A DNA stretch of 64,000 bases from Pseudomonadota bacterium (GCA_018062345.1 JAGOSL010000005.1:1-64000); one strand, 5' to 3'. Shown: positions 43,242-53,062, numbered from the stretch's first letter. A program made the numbers and translations. The notes: generated by a model not told the origin, from the sequence alone.

Positions 43242-43655
43242 ATGTTAAAACTTTTCACACCAACAAAAGCACCTAGTCATCGTCAAGAACGTGTGGCTGA
43301 AGAGGTGCGTTTTTTATTAAGTCAGCAATTACAACGCGATTGTTTGCCAATTGAGCGCGATGAAGATGATGTTTTGCTAAAACCTCAGGCGCCAATTACA
43401 ATTACCGCCTTAGATATTTCACCAGATCTTCGTCATGCACAAGTTGGAGTAATGCCTCTGGGAGGTGTGGGGCAAGAAACTGCGGTTAAATTCATGCGAG
43501 CTAATGCTTGGTTTTTACGTAAATCCTTAGCTAAGCAACTCAAAACCAGAGTTGCTCCTGAGTTACACTTTTATCTAGACAGCCATTTTGACCAAGCTGC
43601 GAAAATAGATGCTTTGATTGTGCAATCAAAAAATGCCAGCAGCTTAGCTAGCTGA
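43242..43655 (+). CDS. rbfA: Ribosome-binding factor A
   Basis: A late 30S assembly factor of 137 residues, KH-type fold. SHRQERVAEEVRFLLSQQLQ near the start, ITITALDISPDLRHAQVGV, LAKQLKTRVAPELHFYLDSHFDQAAKIDALI near the end are the family pattern. AAGGGAAAA lies before the ATG. It is not in the usual nusA-infB-rbfA operon; infB and truB are absent. It ends convergently on a symporter gene, overlapping by twelve bases. Confidence 0.92.
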   Translation: MLKLFTPTKAPSHRQERVAEEVRFLLSQQLQRDCLPIERDEDDVLLKPQAPITITALDISPDLRHAQVGVMPLGGVGQETAVKFMRANAWFLRKSLAKQLKTRVAPELHFYLDSHFDQAAKIDALIVQSKNASSLAS

Positions 43656-44843
43656 GCTTGACTTTTTTAATACAGAGAGTTTTTTCGCAAATAATTTATT
43701 GCAAATTAATGCAAAAGCACCATTTCCAGCGACATTACTAGCTGTCATTAGTGAATCTTGCAGAATGTATAGGGTTGCTACAAGGCTGCATAAATCAGCT
43801 GAAAGCCCAAGATGTTCTTGAACAACCGGCAGTAGGATAATCATGCCTCCACTTGGTATACCACTACCAGAAAACTTGGTGATAACATAGGCTCCAACAT
43901 ACATTAAAAACGCTGTAAAACTAGGCATAGATCCCCCAGACATCACAAGTAAGGCAAGTGATGTCAGAGTAATATTAATACCATCGCCAACCATGTGCAC
44001 GTTAGCAGTTGCGGGTACAACAAAGTTTGTTAACTGGGAATTTTGCGTATTAATTTCAACACATTTTAACGTTATTGGTAATGTTGCAGCGCTCGACATT
44101 GTGCTAAATCCAGTAAGCCAAGCGGGCACCATATTACGTATGGATTTAATGGTCTCGCTAAAATTTCCACTGCAGCCTACTGCATACCAAAAAAACAGAT
44201 AGCTATGAATAATAATAAGGCTTAAAAAAAATACAGGCGCGTATGCTGTTGCAAGTGTGCCTAATTCTCCTTCAAAGCCGATTTTTAAGACAAATCCGAA
44301 CACGTAAACAGGCAAAAAGGGAATGAAGGCTATGTTTAAAACTTTGGTTGTCAAGATTTTGAGCTTTGAAACTATTTTTGTAATAAATTGTGTGGCGGCT
44401 GAATTTTTAAAAAATCCAAATAGTAATCCGGTAATCCCTACAAAAAATCCTAATAATAATGCTTCACCAGAAGTTAAAATCGCTCCAAAGGGGACTCTCC
44501 ATATAGCTTCAACTATATTTTGATTTTGAATAGTCTCAAAATTAATTGGTTTTAAAAAATCAACCAGACAGAATGCGGCTCCGTAAGCTGTGAGCACATT
44601 AATAATATTAGCTAGAATTACAAAGCCAAAAACAGCAAAAATTAAAAAAACAGCTTGGCCTTGTAGATTTAATATTGCTGAACATAAATAGCTAAATACA
44701 ACGAAGGGTATAAGTAAAAGTAAAATATCTTTAAGGAATGTGCTTATTGTGTAAAAAATGTTTACAGCATGTACATCAAGATGGCTAGATAAAACGAAAG
44801 CCAAGGTTACTGAAATGACAAGCCGTACAGGTAAACTAAACAC
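43644..44843 (-). CDS. Dicarboxylate/amino acid:cation symporter
   Basis: A 399-residue secondary transporter of the DAACS (GltP/DctA) family. It has the expected eight or more hydrophobic segments, the serine-rich hairpin region (GFSTMSSAATLPIT), then SGIPSGGMIILLPV and a late ASNVAGNGAFALI with the Asn-Gly pair that helps bind substrate and cation. Substrate may be glutamate, aspartate or C4-dicarboxylates; I cannot choose. For an intracellular organism, uptake of host amino acids would fit. It has no operon partner in the same direction nearby. Confidence 0.85.
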   Translation of the reverse strand: MFSLPVRLVISVTLAFVLSSHLDVHAVNIFYTISTFLKDILLLLIPFVVFSYLCSAILNLQGQAVFLIFAVFGFVILANIINVLTAYGAAFCLVDFLKPINFETIQNQNIVEAIWRVPFGAILTSGEALLLGFFVGITGLLFGFFKNSAATQFITKIVSKLKILTTKVLNIAFIPFLPVYVFGFVLKIGFEGELGTLATAYAPVFFLSLIIIHSYLFFWYAVGCSGNFSETIKSIRNMVPAWLTGFSTMSSAATLPITLKCVEINTQNSQLTNFVVPATANVHMVGDGINITLTSLALLVMSGGSMPSFTAFLMYVGAYVITKFSGSGIPSGGMIILLPVVQEHLGLSADLCSLVATLYILQDSLMTASNVAGNGAFALICNKLFAKKLSVLKKSSSAS

Positions 44844-44888
44844 TCAAGCCCCTTTCGACAATTTAAAAGCCAATGCTAACATAGCAAA

Positions 44889-45872
44889 CTAAATAATTCC
44901 AGCACGCAGGCAATCGTGAATGTGTAAAATCCCGATAGGCTTATCGTCTGTGCCTATGAATAAACTTGTAATAGATTTTTCTTGCATAATCGCTAACGCT
45001 TCAGCCATGAGAATATCAGCCGATATCAGGATCGGAGTTGGATTCATCACTGTTTCTACCTTATCATTTAGTAATCCTTCATGCATATGTCTGCGTAAGT
45101 CACCATCTGTTATAACACCAGACATCAATCCTTCCTTATCAATAATTGCTACGCACCCAAAGCCAAAATAACTCATTTTAATTAAGCATTCGTGCATCAA
45201 AGTTCCTGCTGGAACGATTGGAAGGCGATCTTCCGTGTGCATGAAATCACGGACTCTAGAAAGTTGTTTGCCTAAATTTCCTCCGGGATGAAAGGTTCTG
45301 AAATCAGTTGAGTTAAAGTTGCGTGTATGAAGGGTTGCAATCGCAAGAGCATCTCCTAGAGCTAACATCATTGTTGTTGATGTCGTTGGAGCTAGGCCCA
45401 TTGGGCAAGCTTCTGCTACTGTTGGATAGCACAAGGTAATGTCGGCAACATCAGCTAAATTACTATTTTCTTTTGCTGTAATTGCCACGAGCGGAATGTG
45501 AAATCGACGGCTATAGTCAAGCATTGGTTTTAACTCAGCAGTTTCTCCGCTGTGAGATAATAGTAAAAGTCTGTCTTGAGGGGTGATCATTCCTAGATCG
45601 CCATGACTAGCTTCAGCCGGGTGCACAAAGAATGCCGGCTGCCCAACACTTGCAAAAGTCGAAGCAATTTTGCGTGCTATATGACCACTTTTCCCAATCC
45701 CACTTATAATAACGCGGCTATTTTTTTCAGACAAAAGTTCTACTGCTGAAATGAATTTTTCATTAAGACTTTTTGCTAAACTTGATAGTGCTTCTGATTC
45801 AGCAGTAATCGCTTTTCTGCCTGCTTCAAGGATTTTATGTGCAATAATTGTAGTTGATGCGGTCATAGTCAT
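44889..45872 (-). CDS. kdsD: Arabinose-5-phosphate isomerase KpsF/KdsD
   Basis: It converts ribulose-5-phosphate to arabinose-5-phosphate, the first step to Kdo for the LPS inner core. At 327 residues it has a SIS domain (VIISGIGKSGHIARKIASTFASVG, LSHSGETAE) and two CBS domains (LPIVPAGTLMHECLIKM, ISADILMAEALAIMQEKSI). KpsF and KdsD are indistinguishable by sequence at this level. Its start overlaps the rnd stop (TAATG). lpxK in the same window supports an LPS-making cell. Confidence 0.88.
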   Translation of the reverse strand: MTMTASTTIIAHKILEAGRKAITAESEALSSLAKSLNEKFISAVELLSEKNSRVIISGIGKSGHIARKIASTFASVGQPAFFVHPAEASHGDLGMITPQDRLLLLSHSGETAELKPMLDYSRRFHIPLVAITAKENSNLADVADITLCYPTVAEACPMGLAPTTSTTMMLALGDALAIATLHTRNFNSTDFRTFHPGGNLGKQLSRVRDFMHTEDRLPIVPAGTLMHECLIKMSYFGFGCVAIIDKEGLMSGVITDGDLRRHMHEGLLNDKVETVMNPTPILISADILMAEALAIMQEKSITSLFIGTDDKPIGILHIHDCLRAGII

Positions 45873-46501
45873 TAGCCTTGCCCCTCAATTTTGTAGGCCA
45901 TAATGTCACCCTTTTGCCCGTACAGCAGGTCTAATTCCGCCCTGAAAGGAAGGTATTCGAAAGTTGCATTCGCCAAATGATGGCGATTCTCACGCGTTAG
46001 CATTGCATCAAGTTTTAATTTTAAGCTATGCAAATGCACCACATCTGTTGCGGCATAACGAATCTGATCTTTATTCAGGGTTTTCACACCCCAATCGCTC
46101 GTTTGTTCCTGTTTTGAGACCTCAATACCAAGTAATTCTTTGCACAAGTCTTTTAGCCCATGCTTGCTTGTGAATGTGCGCACTAAATGAGAAGCAATCT
46201 TTGTGCAGTAAATATTTTTAGCTCTGCAATTTAATGAATATTGTAAAATTGCTACATCAAATCGCGCAAAATGAAAAATCTTTTGTGTTTCGCTAGTTAA
46301 TAAGCGCTTTAAATTTGGAGATTTTGAAAAGTTTGCTTCAGGAAAATGAATTAGATGTACATTGATACCATCAAAGGTTAATTGCACCAAACATAAGCGA
46401 TCACGATGTTGATTTAGACCCATAGCCTCTGTGTCTATAGCTACAGTTTTTCCAAATGTTATGTCTTCTGGTAAATCGTATTCGTGAAGGAAAGTTTTCA
46501 T
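45872..46501 (-). CDS. rnd: Ribonuclease D
   Basis: A 3'-5' exonuclease of the DEDD superfamily used in tRNA 3' processing. It is the short form of 209 residues, common in alphaproteobacteria, with only the exonuclease domain and no HRDC domain. The catalytic residues are in VAIDTEAMGL, FHFARFDVAIL and YAATDVVHLHSL. Its 3' end is translationally coupled to kdsD. Confidence 0.9.
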   Translation of the reverse strand: MKTFLHEYDLPEDITFGKTVAIDTEAMGLNQHRDRLCLVQLTFDGINVHLIHFPEANFSKSPNLKRLLTSETQKIFHFARFDVAILQYSLNCRAKNIYCTKIASHLVRTFTSKHGLKDLCKELLGIEVSKQEQTSDWGVKTLNKDQIRYAATDVVHLHSLKLKLDAMLTRENRHHLANATFEYLPFRAELDLLYGQKGDIMAYKIEGQG

Positions 46502-46598
46502 TTTATTCTTGCGTATAAATCGACAGCTTATAATAGCGAGTTTTGAGGTGATATTTCAAACTATATTTGGTTGAAAAACGCAATTAAATTCCAGATTT

Positions 46599-47111
46599 TT
46601 AAACTTTTGTGGAAAGCTTAATCGCTGTTTTTGTTATACCCTTTACCACCTTCTCTAAAATGTCATAACCAGCAGCATCTTTGCCGCCACAGTGCTCCGC
46701 AATTTCTTTATGGTGGCTCTCTTCGTCTTTAAATTTTTCAATAATGTCTATCAATGGTTGATATTCTGGAGAAGCTGATAATATGTCAATTTGCTGCTGA
46801 TAATGGTCAATAATCACTTCTTCAACAGCAATAGTGCAAGCGTGTGCAGCTTTCTTACTCATCATTGCAGTAGCAGCGCCCATACTGTAACTTAAGATAT
46901 GCCACAGAGGTTGAAAAATTGTTGGTTTGACTTTGTGTTCAATCATAAGTTTGGTGAATGTTTTAAGGTGCTCTTCTTCTTGATTAGCCATCAACACAAG
47001 ATCTATGTCTTCTCCTAAAATTTTTCGCATGCCCCTATAGATTTGTCGGGCCCCAAGCTCGCCAGCATGATTAACACGAAGTATGGCATCTATCTTTTTA
47101 GAGTTTTCCAT
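46599..47111 (-). CDS. coq7: Demethoxyubiquinone hydroxylase Coq7
   Basis: A di-iron monooxygenase that performs the penultimate hydroxylation in ubiquinone synthesis. The ATG at 47111 gives MENSKKIDAILRVNHAGELGA; the longer upstream frame is part of dsbB. Glutamate ligands appear in AGELGA, EEEHL, VEEVIIDHY and DEESHHKE across 170 residues. It overlaps the end of dsbB, so the two genes are coupled even though they serve different processes. Confidence 0.93.
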   Translation of the reverse strand: MENSKKIDAILRVNHAGELGARQIYRGMRKILGEDIDLVLMANQEEEHLKTFTKLMIEHKVKPTIFQPLWHILSYSMGAATAMMSKKAAHACTIAVEEVIIDHYQQQIDILSASPEYQPLIDIIEKFKDEESHHKEIAEHCGGKDAAGYDILEKVVKGITKTAIKLSTKV

Positions 47112-47605
47112 TCTCTCAACACTATAATAACTGTAGCAAATGCAAAGGCTAAATAAGTCCACCAACTAGCTGGAAAACCAAATAAATACCAATTAATTCT
47201 ATCGCAGCGTGCAATTTTTTGATTTTTCATTTGTTCGTTAAGCGATTTTAGCATTTCTGTAGGGTCAGTTGTGGTAAGTTCAACGTTCGAAAGGCAAGAC
47301 TTTGGCATCGCCCACCATTTTTGCTCCACACCGATATGAAATCCGCTTAGAACAGCTCCGCTAAGGACAATAAGGCAGAGAAGGCTTGTAACCCCTTTTT
47401 TGTCGTAACCTGAAATTACAATTCCAAGTGATAATATCACAACGGCCATCATGATATATCTTTGGTAGTAGCAGAGACTACATGGAGAAATATCAAATAC
47501 ATACTGTGCCATAAAGCCCACGCTTAAAAGGCTAAAAAAATAAATAGCAACGAACCAGTAAAAATATCTGGAATTTCCAAAAATTTCTTGTATCAACCTA
47601 AACAC
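47090..47605 (-). CDS. dsbB: Disulfide bond formation protein B (DsbB)
   Basis: A four-helix inner-membrane protein that reoxidises DsbA and passes electrons to quinone. At 171 residues, the first periplasmic loop has the redox CxxC in PCSLCYYQRY, and a second cysteine pair lies around PKSCLSN and IARCDRIN. The start is GTG and overlaps the end of the yqaA-like gene. It implies oxidative folding in the periplasm, matching cysteine-bearing exported proteins in this window. Confidence 0.9.
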   Translation of the reverse strand: MFRLIQEIFGNSRYFYWFVAIYFFSLLSVGFMAQYVFDISPCSLCYYQRYIMMAVVILSLGIVISGYDKKGVTSLLCLIVLSGAVLSGFHIGVEQKWWAMPKSCLSNVELTTTDPTEMLKSLNEQMKNQKIARCDRINWYLFGFPASWWTYLAFAFATVIIVLREWKTLKR

Positions 47606-48204
47606 TTCAAAATTATAAAGCCAGCTATTATTATACCTAGGCTAGCAATAAGTGCTATAGATAAATATTTTTCAATGTATTGCTTAGCAATTGCGCCAAA
47701 AAAATAAAGAATTGCAGAAAGTAAATAGAACCGAAATGCTCTGGCTATTGTCGAAGCAATAATAAACTGGGGAATACTGAAATGGGCTGCTCCACTTGCA
47801 ATGGTCACAAGTTTAAAAGGAATTGGTGTTAACCCCTTTAAGGCAATAATCCAAAAACCATAAGTTTGAAACTCTGTCTGGAACCTTTCAAAAGCATGGT
47901 GTAAATTATAAGTTTCAATAATCCAGTGTCCAATTGTTGCAAATAAATAATAACCAATTGCATATCCCAGAATTCCTCCGATAACAGAAGAAATAGTTGC
48001 CCCTAGTGCAAGTCTCCATGCAAGAGCGCGATTTGCCAAAATCATGGGAATAAGCATCAAATCTGGAGGTAACGGAAAAAAGGAACTTTCTGCAAAGGAA
48101 ACAGCATACATTACATACTGGGCGCGTTTTGTTTCTGCTGCCTCAAGACACCAATCGTACATGCGCCTTAGAAAATTTGGTTCTTTTGTTGCAACGTTGC
48201 TCAT
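47593..48204 (-). CDS. YqaA-type DedA family membrane protein
   Basis: A 203-residue membrane protein of the DedA/SNARE-associated family, YqaA-like. The FAESSFFPLPPDLMLIPMILAN motif and GGILGYAIGYYLF, then LKGLTPIPFKLVTIASGAAHF, are typical. DedA proteins have been linked to lipid-carrier recycling and membrane potential; nothing here identifies the substrate. It leads a minus-strand set yqaA-dsbB-coq7 with overlapping ends. Confidence 0.82.
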   Translation of the reverse strand: MSNVATKEPNFLRRMYDWCLEAAETKRAQYVMYAVSFAESSFFPLPPDLMLIPMILANRALAWRLALGATISSVIGGILGYAIGYYLFATIGHWIIETYNLHHAFERFQTEFQTYGFWIIALKGLTPIPFKLVTIASGAAHFSIPQFIIASTIARAFRFYLLSAILYFFGAIAKQYIEKYLSIALIASLGIIIAGFIILKCLG

Positions 48205-48283
48205 TACTTTTTACAAAAAATTTCAACTATAGACTTTTATACCACAACAAACCAAACTTGCACGTGTTAATTAGGAGAGATTT

Positions 48284-50110
48284 ATGTGCGGAATTATAGG
48301 TATTTTATCATCCAACCCCGTTTCAGAACGCATAATAGACGGATTATCTAGGCTAGAATATCGTGGCTATGATTCCGCTGGTATAGCAACTATTCAAGGA
48401 AAAGCTATTTACAAAAAACGTTCCGAAGGAAAGTTACAATCTCTAAAAGATCTCTTAAAAGAAAATCCGATTCAAGGCACAATTGGTATTGGGCACACTC
48501 GGTGGGCAACGCATGGATCACCAACTCGTCGTAATGCCCACCCTCATGCAACAGACCGAGTTGCTGTTGTTCATAACGGTATAATTGAAAATTATCAACT
48601 TTTAAAAGATGATTTAATTAAGCAAGGTGTCATTTTTCGTAGCGAAACTGATACAGAAGTCGTTGTTCATCTAATCGATCAAGCGTTACAGGCTGGTAAG
48701 GCTCCCGAGATTGCAGTGCAAGAAACTCTTGCTAAGCTTCATGGTGCGTTTGCTTTGGCAATTATTTTTTCGGACAGCCCTGATATATTAATAGGAGCTC
48801 GTCGTGGAAGTCCATTGGTGCTTGGTATTGGTAATGATGAGTTGTTTCTAGGATCAGATGCATGGGCATTAGCTCCTTGGACTCAAGAAGTGTGCTACTT
48901 GGAAGAAGGGGATGTCGTTGTGATGAAGCGTAACAATTTCAGCTATTCCATTTTTAATGAATCGGCAGATCAAGTAACTCGTCCCATCAAACACCTCAAT
49001 TTAGCAACAGGAGCTGCTACTAAAGGTGGTTATAGTCACTTCATGTTGAAAGAAATTTTTGAACAGTCTCAAACTCTTAGTGACACATTTCTTTCCTTGA
49101 TTGATGAAGAGCTTTTTGAAGCGCGTATTGATTTGCCTATTGATTTTTCTAATCCCCGCACCCGTATAATGCTGATAGCTTGTGGATCTTCTTACTACGC
49201 ATCATTAACAGCTAAATATTGGTTTGAAAAATATGCGAAAATTTCTTGTGAAGTAGATCTTGCCTCTGAGTTTCGTTATCGAAATTCAGTTTTGGGTAAG
49301 GACGATATATGCATATTTGTTTCTCAATCTGGAGAGACTAGTGATACTTTGGCGGCGCTTAACCTCGCCAAAAGTAAGGCCTGTAAAACTCTAGCTATTG
49401 TTAACGTTCCCGAAAGCTCGATGGTTAGAGCAGCTGATCATCATGTGCTAACTTTAGCGGGACCGGAAATAGGTGTAGCATCTACAAAAGCTTTCACGGC
49501 TCAACTAGCCGTTTTGTGTGTGCTCGCTTTGAAGGTTGCTGAACAGAGAAAATCAATTGATACGAAAGATACATCAAATTATTTTCGAGAATTACTACAT
49601 GTGCCAAAACTTGTAACGCAAGTCCTACAAGATGTTTCCCTTTTTGATAAGTGGGGATTAAGACTTTCGCAAACGCGAGATATTTTATTTATTGGTCGCG
49701 GAACAAATTATCCTATCGCTTTAGAAGGCGCGCTAAAATTAAAAGAAATATCTTACATTCATGCAGAAGCCTATGCAGCAGGGGAATTAAAGCATGGTCC
49801 CATCGCTTTAGTTGATAAAATGACGCCACTAATAGCGCTTGTTCCAAACGATGATTGGTTTGAAAAAACAGTATCTAATATTCAAGAGGTTGCTTCTCGC
49901 GGAGCACCAATTATGGTTTTGACTGATGACCCTGTGCTGAAAGTTAATAGCACTGAATTTCACAAAATTTTATTGCCAAGCACAACCTCAATGGGCGCCT
50001 GCTTTATATACACAGTGGCAGTGCAGTGTATTGCGTATTACACTGCTTTGCATAAAGGAACAGATGTAGATCAGCCTAGAAATCTTGCTAAATCAGTGAC
50101 GGTTGAATAA
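48284..50110 (+). CDS. glmS: Glutamine-fructose-6-phosphate transaminase (isomerizing)
   Basis: It makes glucosamine-6-phosphate for peptidoglycan and LPS. A 608-residue, two-part enzyme: the class II glutaminase domain starts with the catalytic Cys2 (MCGIIGIL), and two SIS domains with CGSSYYA, SQSGETSDT and STKAFTAQ follow. The C-terminal LAKSVTVE is the conserved ending. GGAGAG lies before the ATG. I see no glmS ribozyme upstream, only 79 bases that contain no strong structure. Confidence 0.96.
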   Translation: MCGIIGILSSNPVSERIIDGLSRLEYRGYDSAGIATIQGKAIYKKRSEGKLQSLKDLLKENPIQGTIGIGHTRWATHGSPTRRNAHPHATDRVAVVHNGIIENYQLLKDDLIKQGVIFRSETDTEVVVHLIDQALQAGKAPEIAVQETLAKLHGAFALAIIFSDSPDILIGARRGSPLVLGIGNDELFLGSDAWALAPWTQEVCYLEEGDVVVMKRNNFSYSIFNESADQVTRPIKHLNLATGAATKGGYSHFMLKEIFEQSQTLSDTFLSLIDEELFEARIDLPIDFSNPRTRIMLIACGSSYYASLTAKYWFEKYAKISCEVDLASEFRYRNSVLGKDDICIFVSQSGETSDTLAALNLAKSKACKTLAIVNVPESSMVRAADHHVLTLAGPEIGVASTKAFTAQLAVLCVLALKVAEQRKSIDTKDTSNYFRELLHVPKLVTQVLQDVSLFDKWGLRLSQTRDILFIGRGTNYPIALEGALKLKEISYIHAEAYAAGELKHGPIALVDKMTPLIALVPNDDWFEKTVSNIQEVASRGAPIMVLTDDPVLKVNSTEFHKILLPSTTSMGACFIYTVAVQCIAYYTALHKGTDVDQPRNLAKSVTVE

Positions 50111-50230
50111 GTTTAGCTAAGTGCCTTTTTTGCGCTGGTCAAATAGTTATCAGATTTCTTTTTGTTATGCTTTCTGACTAGGTGGCTGCTCTTGAATGTA
50201 GTCGGCCATGCTAAAGCTACTGTATAATTA

Positions 50231-51226
50231 TCAGTATTGGCACGTTACTTTTTTAAAAAACGACTCAATAAATGAGTCAAGCAATTTAGCTGTTTCAGAA
50301 TTAAAAGCATGCAGAGATGCTTTTGCTTTTTGTGCATATTGTTTTGCAAAAGTGATGGATTGATTGAAAGCATCAAAAGCTTGAAGGCGATTTCTAACAT
50401 TCTCAAATGCGACCTCTTCTGTTTTGCTATCTTTGAAACATTGGTGCCAGAAAAATTTATTTGTATCTTTCTGATAAGCTAAGAGCACGGGGAAAGTTAC
50501 TTTCCGTTCATAAAAGTCGTCACCTATCGTTTTGCCTCTAGTGTCGTCTGTGTAATCAAGCACGTCATCAATTATTTGGTACATTAAGCCAAAATTTTTA
50601 CCAAATTCATATAATTGACCTGCAACATTTTCATTTGCTCCGCCTGAAAAAGCTCCTGTTTGACATGAGGCTGCGAAAAGTGTTGCTGTCTTATATTCTA
50701 TAATTTTTAAATAGTCTTGAATGCCAAGATCTAAAGACTTAACATAACGTAGTTGCGCTATTTCTCCTTTACTGATTTGTGAAGAGGCTTTTGCTAAAAT
50801 GCCTAAGAATCTGATATTACCTGTTTTTACCATCAGCTCAAAAGCACGAGCAAAAAGAAAATCTCCTACAAGAATGCTTGGTTTATTACCCCAAATAGTA
50901 TTGGATGTTTGTTTGCCTCGCCGTAAAATCGATTCATCTATAACATCGTCGTGCAAAAGTGTTGCAACATGAATTAGTTCAATTGCGGCAGAAAGATAAT
51001 AAGTATTTTCTGTTATTTTATTGGCTATATGGCTAGAGGCCAAGCACAAAAGAGGGCGTAGGCGTTTTCCACCTGCGGATATAAGAGTTGTTGCAACTTT
51101 TTCAATTAAAGGCTCATCTGTTGAAACGCTTTCGAAAATCATTTTATCTACTCGTTGTAATTCACCGTGAAAGCTATTTTTCAAGTAAGATAAAGGATCT
51201 AATGCAGTTTGATGTTCTTGTAGCAA
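50231..51226 (-). CDS. ispB: Polyprenyl diphosphate synthase
   Basis: It builds the isoprenoid side chain of ubiquinone. A 331-residue trans-isoprenyl synthase with the two aspartate-rich motifs, LLHDDVIDES and IIDDVLDYTDD, and the conserved GKRLRPLL and GDFLFA sites. The chain length (octa- or decaprenyl) cannot be read off with certainty, so the gene name is by function. The start looks like TTG at 51226. Confidence 0.87.
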   Translation of the reverse strand: MLQEHQTALDPLSYLKNSFHGELQRVDKMIFESVSTDEPLIEKVATTLISAGGKRLRPLLCLASSHIANKITENTYYLSAAIELIHVATLLHDDVIDESILRRGKQTSNTIWGNKPSILVGDFLFARAFELMVKTGNIRFLGILAKASSQISKGEIAQLRYVKSLDLGIQDYLKIIEYKTATLFAASCQTGAFSGGANENVAGQLYEFGKNFGLMYQIIDDVLDYTDDTRGKTIGDDFYERKVTFPVLLAYQKDTNKFFWHQCFKDSKTEEVAFENVRNRLQAFDAFNQSITFAKQYAQKAKASLHAFNSETAKLLDSFIESFFKKVTCQY

Positions 51227-51235
51227 ATCAGCCTG

Positions 51236-51263
51236 TTCAACTTACAACATTTTCCAGTATAAT
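51236..51263 (+). promoter_or_regulatory. Possible promoter for the TrmN6-like gene
   Basis: A perfect TATAAT (51258-51263) lies about 40 bases before the methyltransferase start, with a weak TTCAAC (51236-51241) sixteen bases upstream. It lies in the 76-base gap between divergent ispB and the methyltransferase. The -35 match is poor, so the call is tentative. Confidence 0.35.
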
Positions 51264-51302
51264 CTAGCCTGTTTAACATGTCTGGGATAGCTTTTTGTGC
51301 AA

Positions 51303-52082
51303 ATGGTTGTAGAAGAATCCGAAAATAATGGCTCTTACACAGAGGATGCGCTTTTGGGTGGGCGTATCATTGTGCGTCAGCCGACGCAAGGATATAGAGT
51401 AGCTATTGATCCTTTGTTATTGGCAGCTTCCGTTTCTGTGGATTCGGGTGAAACTATTCTTGATGTTGGTGCTGGTGTTGGTGCTGTGGGGTTATGCATT
51501 GCTGCGCGTGTGCCTTATTGTCGAGTAATGGGGATTGAAAGTCAGAAAGAACTAGTTCGTTTGGGAGCAGAAAATATTCTTTTGAACAATCTGCGGGATC
51601 GTGTTGAGCTTTTGTGTGGAGATTTGCAAAGTCCGCCTCCGCGGTTGGCGGCGGGAAGTTATAGTCAAGTCATATCAAATCCTCCTTATTTTGAATCAGG
51701 CCAAGGTCGTTTATCTCCATTTTCTTCAAAATCACTTAGTAATCACGAACAGCAATTAGATATGGAAAAGTGGGTTAGATTCTGCCTCTTAATGTTAAAG
51801 CCAATGGGAACAATTACATTCATTTATCGCGCAGATGCCATTGATCGGCTGCTGAATTTATTTTATGAGAAAGTTGGTAACATCAATATTTTTCCCCTGT
51901 GGCCATCCAAAGAACAACCTGCTAAAAGAGTAATTATTCAAGGAATAAAAGGTATAAAAGGAGGGGTAAATCTTTTGAATGGAATGTATTTGCATAATGA
52001 AGATGGATCATTTTCGAAAGAGGCAGATGCCATACTCCGTGATGGTAAGCCGATACATTTAAGCACGTTGAATAAACTATGA
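51303..52082 (+). CDS. TrmN6-like tRNA adenine-N6 methyltransferase
   Basis: A 259-residue SAM methyltransferase of the YfiC/TrmN6 kind, which methylates A37 of tRNA1(Val). YRVAIDPLLLAASV leads into VGAGVGAVGLCIAARV (motif I) and the catalytic SNPPYF. The last 60 residues with GKPIHLSTL are typical. A GTG two codons upstream is an alternative start. The stop overlaps the WecA-like start by four bases. Confidence 0.78.
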   Translation: MVVEESENNGSYTEDALLGGRIIVRQPTQGYRVAIDPLLLAASVSVDSGETILDVGAGVGAVGLCIAARVPYCRVMGIESQKELVRLGAENILLNNLRDRVELLCGDLQSPPPRLAAGSYSQVISNPPYFESGQGRLSPFSSKSLSNHEQQLDMEKWVRFCLLMLKPMGTITFIYRADAIDRLLNLFYEKVGNINIFPLWPSKEQPAKRVIIQGIKGIKGGVNLLNGMYLHNEDGSFSKEADAILRDGKPIHLSTLNKL

Positions 52083-53062
52083 TTACAACCATGTATGCAT
52101 GGCTTATTTCTGCAATGCTATCTGTGGGACTTTTAATGTTGTGGAAAAAAATCGGGATAAGAGACTTGCCTAATCAGAGATCCGCGCATGTTATGGTAAC
52201 GCCAACAGCAGCTGGTATTTGTGTTAGTTTTATTTTTATAATGTTCTCCTTTTTTTCAAAGATAGGTGTAGTCTCTCTTGACGGACTTCCGTTGCCATCT
52301 ATTTTTGGTTTTATAATTCTTACCCTTGTAGGATTTATGGATGATTGGAAAGAATTGAATTATAAAGCAAGGCTTCTTAGCCATACGCTTGCTGTGGGAT
52401 TAGTGCTGGCGCAACAAACATTAAGCTTTCCTGAATATTTCTTGTGGCTTTTGATTGGTGTGGGCTTAATAAATGCGTGTAATTTTCTAGATGGTTTGAA
52501 TGGTTTGTTAGCAAGTCAGTGGCTACTAACTATGGGATTTTTATTAAGCGCTTTCGCTCCTTGTAATAGTGTTTTTTGGGTATTATGGGGGGCAATCTTA
52601 GTTTACTTGTTTTTTAATTTTCCTAAGGCGCATATTTTTATAGGAGACACAGGTAGTACAATTTTAGGTTTTGCTTATTTTTTTATTATTTTTTCGTTAG
52701 CGCCATCTCAGTATGGATTCCCTACAATTATTTTTCCTCACGATACTTTTGTGGCATTTTGCTTGTTCCCATTAGGAGTTGCCTGGTGCGACGTGGCTTT
52801 TACTCTTGTAAAAAGATTTATTGATAAGCGCTCAATCATTGCATCATTTGGTGATTATGGTTTTCACCATAAAGCTAAATTTTTTAATAGCCATGCGATT
52901 GTTACGCTCACATATTTAAGTATTAATTGCCTACTGACTCTTTTAGCAACATTATTGCTTTTTGATCGCGGGTATATATCATTTGTGTGTTGTTTGTACG
53001 CGGTTATACAATTATTGCATTGGAAAATTATTCATTGGTTGAATAAAAAATATATTGCCTAA
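52079..53062 (+). CDS. WecA-like undecaprenyl-phosphate sugar-1-phosphate transferase
   Basis: An integral membrane enzyme of the WecA/MraY superfamily that starts a polyprenyl-linked glycan by moving a sugar-1-phosphate onto undecaprenyl phosphate. The 327-residue protein has about ten hydrophobic segments and the shared acidic motifs: GFMDDWKEL, NFLDGLNGLLA, IFIGDTGST, and GDYGFHHKAKF near the end. It lacks the MraY-type PIHHHFE motif, so it is not a second MraY. An O-antigen or exopolysaccharide role is likely; the sugar is unknown. Confidence 0.8.
   Translation: MITTMYAWLISAMLSVGLLMLWKKIGIRDLPNQRSAHVMVTPTAAGICVSFIFIMFSFFSKIGVVSLDGLPLPSIFGFIILTLVGFMDDWKELNYKARLLSHTLAVGLVLAQQTLSFPEYFLWLLIGVGLINACNFLDGLNGLLASQWLLTMGFLLSAFAPCNSVFWVLWGAILVYLFFNFPKAHIFIGDTGSTILGFAYFFIIFSLAPSQYGFPTIIFPHDTFVAFCLFPLGVAWCDVAFTLVKRFIDKRSIIASFGDYGFHHKAKFFNSHAIVTLTYLSINCLLTLLATLLLFDRGYISFVCCLYAVIQLLHWKIIHWLNKKYIA

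Noticed and set aside
48205-48283. A glmS ribozyme upstream of glmS.
   Set aside because: The 79-base gap is too short and lacks the ribozyme core; alphaproteobacteria are not known for it.
50168-50212. A 14-codon minus-strand frame between glmS and ispB.
   Set aside because: It is too short, lacks a ribosome site and shows no family similarity.
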